The translations under genes and the position numbers were made by a program. The notes under the pieces were generated by a model, which was not told the origin of the DNA, did no database searches, and was given only the letters and a program-made list of their open reading frames with translations. DNA of 64,000 bases from Scylla paramamosain (lineage: Eukaryota; Arthropoda; Malacostraca; Decapoda; Portunidae). This document shows positions 53,884 through 63,222 of this stretch, piece by piece; the first letter of the stretch is position 1, and every line of letters begins with the position of its first letter. The stretch spans positions 9,332,604 through 9,396,603 of the forward strand of contig NC_087190.1 in assembly GCF_035594125.1 (NCBI RefSeq), given 5' to 3'.

Positions 53884-54320
53884 TTTTGCAAGACTCCCGA
53901 TGGCTTCAGGATGGACTTGCGGTCTACCAAGATCTAGCCCGGAGAAACCTATGAACAATTCAGTATTCAGCTTGCTCACTTCTTCGACCAGTGGCTGGAA
54001 GCCTGTAACATCGACCCTACTTACACCTCTCTTAAGGATTTTATGGTTCTGGACCAATTTATCTCTTCTCTCACTCCAGATCTTCGTATCTTCAACAAAG
54101 AACGAGGAGTGAATACCGTGGCAGCCGCTGTTCAGCTAGCTGACAACTAGTCCTCGGCTCGTTACTCTTACCCGAGGTCATACCATTCGTAGTCAGCCAA
54201 CAAGAAATCCCACAAGAAAGAAACTCCCTCTGACTCCAATCCCCAGGTTGCCAAAGGTCCTGCCTCTATGTGAAGTGCCATCAGTGCGGGGAGATAGGCC
54301 ATATTCGCCCTAGGTGCTCA
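53884..54320 (+). pseudogene. Gag of the Gmr1-like element: SCAN-like capsid and zinc knuckle
   Basis: Reads PGETYEQFSIQLAHFFDQWL, SLKDFMVLDQFISSLTPDLR and VNTVAAAVQLAD. The spacing of aromatic, DQ-F and hydrophobic positions is that of the SCAN capsid fold. A TAG (about 53932-53934) precedes it and another follows the QLADN segment. A CCHC knuckle CHQCGEIGHIRPRC lies at 54276-54316. Structural protein of the particle by family knowledge. Confidence 0.7.
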
Positions 54321-54401
54321 AGGACCCTCACGCCTTCATGGACGAGCCTTCATCCACCGTTAGGGTTTTGTTGAGAAATCCGCCAGCTATCAGACTACTG
54401 T

Positions 54402-54584
54402 GTGGCGGGGACCATCAACGGGGCCTGGACGTCTACCATTCTCAGAGACACCAGTTGTTCCAGCCTCATCATGTCTGAGGAGGCCTTACCCGATGCGGAC
54501 ACGACCAACTATGACTACCTGGGTCGGCCTGACACCTTCCGTGTCATGCGGTGTTATCTGAAGTGCCTATATTATGATAGCTAG
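54402..54584 (+). pseudogene. Retroviral-type aspartic protease (active site altered)
   Basis: The frame reads NGAWTSTILRDTSCSSLIMS. The position of the catalytic D-T/S-G triad reads DTS instead of DTG (codon AGT for GGT by a single G-to-A), which should abolish activity. It is followed by a strand-rich stretch RPDTFRVMRCYL ending at a stop at 54582-54584. It lies between zinc knuckle and integrase as expected. Confidence 0.65.
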
Positions 54585-54889
54585 GCTGAGGCCATCTGTG
54601 CCCCAATAAAGTTTCCAACCGCCCTGATTGGTGATATTCCCGAACCCCATAAGCCGATGACTCTGCGCTGGCGTCTGATTCTAATGTGCCAGCATCTATC
54701 TTTCGTGCTACAGAACAAGGTGATCGTTCCTCACTCAGTGCTACTCCTGCTTCGAAAGATCCTCCCCCCACACTTCAGAGCATCTCTTCCCCTACCGATT
54801 CTGAGACAGCCTGTGTTGCTCAGACACGCTCGGTTTCTACACGTGCCAGACGTCTGCATCCACTTGTGCTCCCCAACTTGCAGCCACTC

Positions 54890-56398
54890 AAGGTAACACT
54901 GGCTGAATCTGCCCATTTGCAGAAAACATGCCCCTCCCTCGGTATAGTGCGCGCCATGGCTGCTACCGGACTGACCGAGGTAGCCCGGAATGGAGCGTCT
55001 TACAGATTCTCCTGGTCGGATGAGCTCTTATATAGGGACTGTGTCGCCTCCAGGCGACCCAGTAAGGTTGGGACTCGGACTTTGGTGCTCCTCTCCGACT
55101 ATCGTCAGATAATGCTACAGGTGGTCCACGAGAGTCCTCTCGCCAATCACTTCTCACATCGGAAGACGGAGTTGAAGATGAGCGAAAACCTCTTTTAGCC
55201 TGGAATGGATGCTGACATTCGTGACTACTGTCGGTCATGTGATGTATGCCAGCGAAAGTCTTACAAGGGCCGGATTAAACCCATCCCCTTCCAGCCATTA
55301 CCTGTTCTCACTGAACCCTTCTCTAGAGTGGCTGTGGATGTGGTGGGTCTTCTCTCTCCCCCGTCTGCAGAAGGGCATAGGTATATTCTCACTCTGATTG
55401 ACTTTGCCACTGGTTTTCCTGAAACCATTCTTCTCGAGGATGTAGACTCTGTTTCTGTCGCTGAAGCTCTTCTAACCATATTTTCCAGGGTCGGAATTCC
55501 CCGGGAAATTCTAAGCGACAGAGGCACTCAGTTTACAACCCAACTTATGGCAGAGCTTCACAAGCTTCTCGGAGTGAAGCCCCAGTCTACTAACCCCTTT
55601 CATGCGAGTGGTAATGGGTGAGTGGAGAGGCTGCACAGGCCCCTCAAAGCTGTTCTCCGGAAGCTTTGCAGCGAGAAGCCTAGAGAGTGGCATCGATACT
55701 TCATCCCTGCTCTATTTGCCCTCAGGGAAATGCTCAGCGACCACATTGGCTTCTCGGCGTTTGACCTCTTATATGGACGGACTGTAAGGGGACCGTTAGC
55801 TGTCCTAAAGGACTTGTGGGAAGACCGTGACCTGGAGGAGGAAGAAAGAACAAGTCTGCAGTATGTCATCGAGCTCAGGGAGAAGCTGACAGAGTGTGCC
55901 CAACTTGCCACCCAGGAAGCAGATGTGAGCACAAGGTACAAGTCCTATTTTGACCAGAATCGTCATTTCAAGCCTGGTGATAAGGTCCTAGTACTTCTCC
56001 GTGACTCCAACAAGTTGCTAGTTTCTAGGCGTGGCCCCTTCAAAGTCTTGGAAAGACACAACAAGGTGGACTACCTGATCAATGACCCAGGGGGGCCTAA
56101 GTTCTACCACACCAACCTTCTGAAGAAGTATCATCGCTGCGCCCAGGCTAACCTTCCCTCTGTCATGGACGACGCTTCTATAGTGGGAGATAACTGTCCA
56201 TCAGCAGGACCATTGGAAGCAGACAACCCCGACGACCTTGTCCCTTGTCCTTCAGTCCGTCCTGCTCCTGGCTCTGCCCTCAACCCGGTACTTGACATCA
56301 ACGAGTCACTGGAGTGGAACCAATGGGCATCACTTGAAGACCTACTGTCAGAGTTCCATGATGCCATTTCAGAGACTCCTATATACACTAACACGTGA
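54890..56398 (+). pseudogene. Integrase of the Gmr1-like element (two stops)
   Basis: Zinc-binding N-domain VVHESPLANHFSHRKT and CRSCDVCQR (HHCC). Catalytic core: FSRVAVDVVGLL (first Asp, about 55335), REILSDRGTQFT (second Asp, about 55515), and SGNG-stop-VERLH (catalytic Glu, about 55625). C-terminal GPF/Y module RRGPFKVLERHNKVDYLI (about 56030-56080). Stops: TAG at 55196-55198 where a Trp is expected and TGA at 55619-55621 consistent with CGA-to-TGA. It joins element DNA to the genome. The frame closes at 56398 after a frameshift. Confidence 0.85.
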
Positions 56399-57192
56399 CA
56401 TCCTCCTGACCACCACTGGCAGTCTTCTCTAGAAACTACCCTGTGCTGATCCACCTCCGCCCTTACTTTGAGGAAGAAGGTGACAACCTCCTCCAACTCG
56501 GAATCATCCAGCCATCGCCTTCTCCACATCGCTCTCCAGTGGTTATGGTACATAAGTCTGACAGTAGTTACCGGATGGCCATTGACTTCCGCCAGCTTAA
56601 CTCTTTCACAGTGTTTGACGCCGAGCCCTCCTGCTCTGTTGAAGAGGATCTGTACAAGTTTGCCGGAGCCAGATATTTTTCAGAACTTGACTTGTGTAAA
56701 GCGTACTACCAGATCCCCTTGACCGACTATGCCAAGCCTCTCACCGCCTTCTCTACCCACCGGGGCTTGATGGAGTTCTGTTGTCTTCCCTTTGGTCTCG
56801 TTACTGCCTGCTCTACGTACATTCCCCTCATGAGGACTGTTCTTGTAGATCTGCCTAACATCTCTTTTTATTTTGATAACATCTTTATTTACTCATCAGA
56901 TTGGTCCAGCCACTTAACAGCCTTAACATCTATCCTTGAGCGCCTCCGTCATCACGAGCTAACGATGTCAAGATGTCGGTTTGGTTTCCCCTCCGTCCAG
57001 TACTTGGGTTTTGTGATTGGCAGGGACCACCTTCGACCCATGCAGGACAAGACTGAGGTCCTGAAGGAGACCGAGCCTCCGACCACCAAGAACAGTCTTT
57101 GCAGCTTTTTGGGGATGGTGTCCTTCTACCGGTGCTTCATCGCCATGGCTTCTGAGTTAACGGGACCGAGAGCCACTGTTAACGAGGTTTGA
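56399..57192 (+). pseudogene. Reverse transcriptase of the Gmr1-like element
   Basis: Reads NLLQLGIIQPSPSPHRSPVVMV, YRMAIDFRQLN, FSELDLCKAYYQIPL (motif A with catalytic Asp), HRGLMEFCCLPFGLV (motif B), FYFDNIFIYSSDW (motif C) and SVQYLGFVI, FLGMVSFYRCF. Motif C is F-D-N instead of Y-x-D-D, so the second catalytic Asp is an Asn. Its open frame 56443-57192 ends at TGA 57190-57192 after a deletion in the connection region. Confidence 0.82.
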
Positions 57193-57624
57193 GCAACTGA
57201 AGGACGCCCTGTCATCGAAGCCAGTCCTACGGTTACCTAACCCTATCCTGCCGTTTGTTCTTAGGACAGATGCATCGAACTTCGGGTTAGGGGTCGTGCT
57301 GTTGCAGTACTACGATGGAATCCCTCACCTTGTGGCTTATACTAGTCGAAAGCTGCTGGACCTCGAACAGAAGTACTCTACCATCGGGAAAGAAGCCCTC
57401 GTGTTCGGGATCTTAGAGTTTGACTTCTATCTCAGAGGTAAAGAGTTTATTTTAGAGACCGACCATAAGTCTGTGATATATCTTCACAAGTCAAAGAGTT
57501 CCAATGACAGACTTGCGAGGTGGGCTCTTCAACTACAGAACTATCCCTTCCGATTGGTTCATCTTGCCGGCCGTAATAATGTCGGGGCAGACATCCTGAG
57601 TCGTTTTTGGGGAGGTGAACGTTA
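57193..57624 (+). pseudogene. RNase H of the Gmr1-like element
   Basis: Reads LRTDASNFGLGVVLLQYYDG (first catalytic Asp in RTDAS, about 57264), VAYTSRKLLDLEQKYS, KEALVFGILEFDFYLRGKEF (catalytic Glu), ETDHKSVIYL (third acidic site) and ends GRNNVGADILSRFW (about 57570-57610). Open from about 57205 to the stop at 57623-57625. Confidence 0.82.
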
Positions 57625-57711
57625 GTCGTTACTTCTTCATCCTTTTTGTTGTTCATTGCATTGTTGTATTTCGTGATAGTTCAGTTAAATCTACTTATAG
57701 TAGATTTTTGT

Positions 57712-57761
57712 AAGGGGGCTTGTGTAAAGGCTGAACTACCACACACCTACTACCTACTAAC

Positions 57762-57798
<37 letters not shown>

Positions 57799-57909
57799 CT
57801 CTACATTTGGGTTCGATGGTTTAATTGATTTCTCGTTCCTCGCTCAGACCGCTGTGCTGTCTTTGCTGTCGTTAACGTGTTTCACCGCTAGCCCGAGACC
57901 TCGTCTACA
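57712..57909 (+). repeat. Polypurine tract and putative LTR start
   Basis: AAGGGGG at 57712-57718 follows the end of pol and precedes a TGTGTAAAGG start at 57721, the expected layout of a polypurine tract and 3' LTR. A TG..CA segment of about 189 bp would end at 57909 (TCGTCTACA), followed by TTGGCAGCGAGCG, which resembles a primer-binding site. Alternatively the LTR continues to about 58463. A short (CA)n (about 57766-57796) lies inside. No second LTR copy is in the window. Confidence 0.45.
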
Positions 57910-58465
57910 ATCTTTGGCAGCGAGCGAGTAGTGTTGCTGTCTCATTCGAGCTTCACTGCCCGGGCTCACCTGCCGACGCGGCGCCAAGGCGAGGTGACGT
58001 CTTCCTGCCTTCACTGAGGACCGGCAGAGCGGAGCAAACTTCTGGAAAGCTTACTGGACCCAGCGCGTCCCACGGAGCTCCTAGCCTCCAACTCCTTTCT
58101 CTCATCCCTGGAGCTGTTCCTGCCGTGTGGGCATCGGCGGTGTCTACTTCCTGCCTTTATATCTTGCTTCAAGTCACCACGCCCAGCGGATTCAGTGCTG
58201 TCATCCTTCACCCTCGTGGCCTCTCCGGGGTGTTCATCTGCTACTTTCGTAAGTGATCATCAGCTGACTACCTGTTCAAGTTTGTCCTACTTGGTGGGAG
58301 TGGTGGACATGTGGGGAAGTGTATTGGCCTGTGAATATACATGGGCACCATCAGTGTCGTTTTTTTTATTTCCTTAGATCATCGGTGTGTGTATAATCTT
58401 CCTTGGATCAGGCTAAAAGAGGCTGCCGTCGTTCACCCTCCTTTAATCGGTCCGTCCTTGACAGT
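57910..58465. other. GC-rich untranslated sequence after the gypsy relic
   Basis: No domain recognised. It contains a TTTATATCTT box near 58157. Either remainder of the 3' LTR or leader of a second, tandem copy of the element. Confidence 0.35.
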
Positions 58466-58560
58466 AGGCTTTTTTTCTATTATTATATTTTTGTTCCCCT
58501 TGGCCAGTGTCCGTCCTACATAAAAATAAATAAATGAATAGATAAATAAATAAATGCTAA
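58466..58560 (+). mobile_element. Family A 3' terminus only
   Basis: Plus-strand match to the terminal 3' UTR of family A (TATTTTTGTTCCCCTTGGCCAGTGTCCGTCCTACATAA followed by AAATAAATAAATG repeats), similar to the end of A3 at 29890-29950. A severely 5'-truncated insertion. Confidence 0.75.
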
Positions 58561-58574
58561 CTTTAAAATCACCA

Positions 58575-59842
58575 TAAAAATAAAATAAAATAAATAAAAT
58601 AAAAGTACTTTAGGCTAAAATCAGGCACCCTAAAAACCACACTCAAATCTTATTATGTAGTAAATATCTGGCTAAACGAATTTTAGAATTGGGCAAGGAG
58701 ACAGCATCTCTTACGTTACAGGAAAGTCTGTTCCAGAACGAGGGGCCAGACACTAAAAGAGACTTCATTCTTAAGCAGGTGTTACATTTAAGGACAAAAG
58801 TTTTTTTTTTTTTTTTCGTGCGTTAACATGGTGTCCAGTCATGTTAACTACTGTGGGCAGGTAGAACAGCTAGCTCGATAATAAATTACTTATAATCTTG
58901 AAAACTGTTACTTCATAACGGTATTTTTCATTGATCTTTATCCATCTTAGTTCTTTCAGGTATGGTGTGACGTGTTCATATTTAGGTGCATCACCAAGTA
59001 CAACTTTTGCTGCAAAGTTTTGTAACTTTTGAACATGATATATCCGAGTTGGACTGGTGGTATCCCATACACTTATGCTATAAGTGCTATAAGTAAAGTG
59101 CTTTTCAAAAGTTATGCCTAAGTTCCTTAAAGAATTACTGGGATGTTCCTGGATGAATCTGTGACAAAAATCTCCTATCGCCAATAAACATACATTTGAG
59201 TTTTCTGGGCATTTAGCAGTAAGCCATTTTTGCTAAAATATATTTTTGCCTTATTGATGCATTGTTCACTTTTACGGATTATATCTTGAACATCATTAAT
59301 ATTTCCAGTATGAATAAACTGGGTGTCGTTGGCATACTGTATGACTTCACAGTCTGAGAAGAAGGATGAGAGATCATTGACATAAGTTTTCATGGGCACA
59401 GATTGTGTTCGGTCACTTAAATAGTTTTAAAAACCAGAATGAGTCAATGTTAAGCGTGTGGCACAGTTCATGACTCACACTGTCAAAAGCTTTGGTCGAG
59501 TCACATAGAGTAATCAGAGAAACCTTTCATGCATCTATTTTAGCATACAGCTTGTTAGATAGTGTTAAGAGAGCAGTATTGGTAGACATAGTAGACCTGA
59601 AACCATGCTGAGTTTTAGTGAGAATATTGTTTTGTCTCTAAATTCTTGGTGAGTTGTGATGCAATTACTTTCTCAAGTATCTTGGAAAAAAAAATAAGAT
59701 ATGGGACGATAATTGTAAGGCTCCTTCTGGGCACCAAACTTGAAAATAGGGACAATAATAGAACATTTCCATAATCAGGGAACAGTTCCTCTCACTATCG
59801 AAGTATTTATAATAAAAGTTAGATATGTTATGATCACAGAAG
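58575..59842 (-). mobile_element. Family H LINE fragment, copy H1 (RT)
   Basis: Minus strand: a VPIFKFGAQKEPYNYRPIS-like RT N-terminus (about 59700-59770), then SKAFD-like sequence (about 59480), VNDLSSFFSDCEVIQYANDTQFIHT (about 59310-59385; YADD read as YAND), KNGLLLNAQKTQMYV, SLRNLGITFEKHFTY and a C-terminal LKELRWIKINEKYRYEVTVF block. Frames break near 59180, 59400 and 59690. The 3' end has (TATTT)n-like sequence. The 5' end abuts family A copy A9. Confidence 0.78.
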
Positions 59843-60500
59843 GAGGCAGTATGCACCTTCCGAAACGATAATTATTCCCAGTGAGGTCTAAAGTACTGGA
59901 TCAGGGGGTGCTGAGAACTTATCATTAAACCCGGCTGTAACCTCACTGAACGTTTCTCTAATGTCTCACAACACAAGGGGGCAATCACAGCCTGCTCTCT
60001 AAAAGACAACGCTCTTCCTTCACACACAACTACAAGCACCTAATTACACGCACACACCCTTCACTCAAAATTCAAAATTAACATGGTGACTCCGACACTA
60101 GCCTCGGAGTCCCCATCTGGGGAGCGGACCACAAGTGTCCCCAGGTCGGACTGCTCTTCTAGTATCGACCCAAAGTGTCTTGACATCCCCTCAACGTTTT
60201 CTTCATTAGCTTCTGCAACATTCGCAGTCTTAGATGTAATTTTCAATCTGTAGAACAACACCTCTCCTCTACTAAACCTCATCTTTTCCTCACTGAAACA
60301 CGGGTGTCTCAGGCAACTGACAGTAGCCCCTTTTTTTGTTCCCTCCAACTTTCTCTATGCTAATTTTCAATCCAAAGCTGGATGTTACGTTTATGTGCGC
60401 ATCGACTTAACCTGTTATCGTGCCCACGCTCTCAAATCCTCCGAGTTTTCCACCATCTGGCTACGACTACAAAGTCACGCGAAAACTAAATTTATCTTTT
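59843..60500 (+). mobile_element. Family A LINE copy A9 (5' UTR and endonuclease start)
   Basis: Plus strand. The 5' UTR 59843-60082 matches copy A1b in reverse complement (starts GGAGGCAGTA..CACCT.CCGAAACGATAATTA). The ATG at 60083 opens a MVTPTLASESPSGE-type N-terminus. It then reads the endonuclease start with stops and shifts (ETRVSQATDSS-like), and ends near 60500 at AAATTTATCTTTTG, where the A-tail complement of A8 begins. Confidence 0.78.
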
Positions 60501-61011
60501 GTTTTTATAGGAGGGAATTTTTTTTTTTATAGGAGGGCCACTGGCCAAGGTCAACAAAAATCCAATAAAAAAAAAAAAAAAAGCCCACCGAGATGCCAGT
60601 CCCAGAAAAGGATCCAAAGCGGTAGTCGAAAATTTAAGGATAAGTGTCTTGAAACCTCCCTCTTCAAGGAATTCAAGTCATAGGAAGGTGGAAACACAGA
60701 AGCAGAGTATACCAGAGAAAGTAATGAATGATTGAGAGAGAATACTGGTTATCTCTTGCATTAAAGAAGTGGACAGAATAGGGATGAGAGAATGAAAAAA
60801 GTCTTGTGCAGCGAGGCCGCGGGAGAAGGGGAAGCATGCAGTTAGCATGAAAATAGCGGTAGAAGACAGCTAGAGATGCAACACTGCGGCGATGAGAGAA
60901 AGGCTGAAGAGTTAGAGTTAGAGTTGATGAGACGAAAACCTTTTGATTCCACCCTGTCTAGAAGAGCGGTATGAGTGGAACCCCCCCAGACAGATGAAGC
61001 ATACTCCATAC

Positions 61012-61834
61012 CAGTGGCGGCTCGTCAATAGGGACTGCGAGACTGCAGCCCCCCCAGTGGATTTCTAGGATTCACGAAAATAATGTTAATTTATTTTATG
61101 TTTGACTATCATTCACATGAAAACACCAATTTTCATGTTTATATGAAAAAAAAAAAATACTGCAAAACAATGAGGAAGTACGGAAATTATTTACTATTTA
61201 ATGATACGAAAGCGGGGAGAAATGTGGGGAGGCTTCCCGGGCGAGTGTGGACTGCGTCCAGTGCAGTCTTGTCTCGGCCGTTGTTGTGGCTAGGTGAGTG
61301 TTCTTGCGTCGGTCTTATTTTCGATCGTGTTTTTCAATTTGTCAGGGATGATTTTAAAATATTATTGATCAGTGATGGCTTGTGCTCAATCTTGATTATC
61401 ATAGATGGTGTAAAATCACAGAAACATCGTATACGATAGTATTTTTTTCTTTTCCCAGGTAGGCCTAACAGTATTTTGCAAAATGGCACAAGAAGCAAAG
61501 ACGGTTTCTGCATTGAAAGAACTTGCACTTGCCATGATTTCAATAGAAAAGATTTCTATGAATAATATGCCAGGTTTAAATGAAAAAGTTATTGATCTGT
61601 TTGCACAAAACAGGAACAGGAGAATGGACTTCCTTTTCAAAAAGCCTAAGCCAGCACTAAGGAAGTCAAGCATTTACTGTTAGGATAAGACCTAGAGAAT
61701 TAAATAATTATCTATCTATCTTTATAATCTATCAATCAATGGTATATTAAGTAATAACAATAAAAGCATTTAAGATTTTATTTGTCTGAATGTGAGACAG
61801 CCCCCCCATCAGTAACAGTCACGAGCCGCCACTG
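61012..61834 (+). mobile_element. hAT-type non-autonomous DNA transposon, 823 bp
   Basis: Terminal inverted repeats CAGTGGCGGCTCGT (61012-61025) and its exact complement at 61821-61834, followed on both sides by the 8-bp target duplication. This length of duplication and the CAGTGGCG-type termini fit the hAT superfamily. Subterminal GCCCCCCC runs lie inside both ends. The interior encodes only the end of a hAT transposase (61483-61683), with a possible splice acceptor TTTTCCCAG upstream, so it is an internal-deletion derivative. Confidence 0.93.
61483..61683 (+). pseudogene. hAT transposase C-terminal remnant
   Basis: 66-codon frame. TVSALKELALAMISIEKISM then LNEKVIDLFAQNRNRRMDF matches the layout of the hAT C-terminal dimerisation region (..L..LALLSIE....D.VI..FA..K.R...F). 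The catalytic core is not present. The Met at 61483 is probably not a true start, since a TTTCCCAG acceptor-like site precedes it at about 61452-61459 and the exon would enter in frame from upstream. Confidence 0.7.
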
Positions 61835-63222
61835 CTCCATACATGGATGGATAAGACCCTTGTACAGAGCTAGCAGCTTGGGAGGTGAGAAAAACTGGCG
61901 GAGACGTCTCAGAACGCCTAACTTCATAGAAGCTGTTTTGGCTAATGATGAGATGTGAAGTTTCCAGTTCAGATTATAAGTAAAGGACAGACCGAGGATG
62001 TTCAGTGTAGAAGAGGGGGACAGTTGAGTGTCATTGAAGAAGAGGGGATAGTTGTCTGGAAGGTTGTGTCGAGTTGATAGATGGAGGAATTGAGTTTTTG
62101 AGGCATTGAACAATACCTAGTTTGCTCTGCCCCAATCAGAAATTTTAGAAAGATCAGAAGTCAGGCGTTCTGTGGCTTCCCTGCGTGAAATGTTTACTTC
62201 CTGTAGTGTGAAGGGGGGTATCATCAGTGTAGGAGTGCATAGGACAAGAAGATTGGTTTAGGTCATTGATGAATAATAAGAAGAGAGTGGCTGACAGGAC
62301 AGAGCCCTGAGGAACACCACTGTCAATAGATTTAGGAGAAGAACAGTGACCGTTTATCACAGCAGGAATAGAACGGACAGAAAGGAAACTTGAGATGAAG
62401 TTACAAAGAGAAGGATGGAAGCTGTAGGAGGGTAGTTTGGAAATCAAAGCTTTGTGCCAGACTCTATCAAAAGCTTTTGATATGTCTAAGGCAACAGCAA
62501 AAGTTTCACCAAAATCTCTAAAAGAGGATGACAGAGTCAGTAAGGAAAGCCAGATCACCAGTAGAGTGGTTTTGACGGAGCCCATACTGGCGATCAGATA
62601 TAAGGTTGTCAAGTGATAGATGTTTAAGAATCTTCCTGTTGAGGATATATTCAAAAACTTTAGATAGGCAAGAAATTAAAGCAATAGGATAAGAACGGTC
62701 ACCCTATTTAGGAACAGGCTGAACGTAGGCAAACTTCCAGCAAGAAGGAAAGGTAGATGTTGACAGACAGAGCTGAAAAAGTCTGAATAGGCAAGGTGCA
62801 AGCACGGAGGCACAGTTTCGGAGAACAATATGAGGGACCCCATCAGGTCCATAAGCCTTCCGAGGGTTTAGGCCAGCGAGGGCATGGAAAACATCATTGC
62901 GAAGGATTATAATAGGTAGCATGAAGTAGTCAGAGCGTGAAGGAGAGGGAGGAACAAGCCCAGAATCGTCTAAGGTAGAGTTTTTACCAAAGGTTTGAGG
63001 AAAGAGTTCAGCTTTAGAAATAGATGTGATAGCAGTGGTGCCATCTGGCTGAAATAAAGGAGGGAAAGAAGAAGAAGAAGCAAAGTTACTGGAGATATTT
63101 TTTGGCTAGATGCCGGAAGTCACGAGGGGAGTTATATCTTGAAAGATTTTGACACTTCCTGTTAATGAAGGAGTTTTTGGCTAGTTGGAGAACAGACTTG
63201 GCACGGTTCCGGGATAGTTTGA

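Larger units (their letters stand above)
53884..57720 (+). mobile_element. Gmr1-like Ty3/gypsy relic: gag-PR-INT-RT-RH
   Basis: Plus strand. Capsid (SCAN-like) 53884-54150, zinc knuckle 54276-54316, protease 54402-54584, integrase 54890-56398, RT 56399-57192, RNase H 57193-57624, polypurine tract near 57712-57718. The integrase stands before RT, the reverse of normal Ty3/gypsy order, which places the element with the Gmr1 group (known for Ty1/copia-like pol order). The 5' part of gag and 5' LTR are absent; the left end abuts LINE family D. Stops in gag, integrase and elsewhere, plus frameshifts: inactive. Confidence 0.85.
61004..61842. repeat. 8-bp target site duplication CTCCATAC
   Basis: CTCCATAC occurs at 61004-61011 and 61835-61842, directly flanking the terminal inverted repeats of the hAT derivative. 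Family A copies without the insertion have a single ACTCCATACATGG at this site. Confidence 0.95.
60521..63222 (-). mobile_element. Family A LINE copy A8, split by a hAT insertion
   Basis: Minus strand. 3' UTR from about 60531, C-terminal coding 60650-61011, then the hAT derivative, then 61843-63222 with RT ([16 protein letters not shown] 61990-62040; [10 protein letters not shown] near 62310; SYTDDTPLH near 62210; [12 protein letters not shown] near 62460), the RT N-part (HALAGLNPRKAYGPDGV, about 62850-62900) and linker. The YADD box reads YTDD. The 5' end stops near 63222 in the linker. Confidence 0.87.

Noticed and set aside
55261..55941. Minus-strand frames opposite the integrase
   Set aside because: Antisense shadows of the gypsy integrase; no independent domain.
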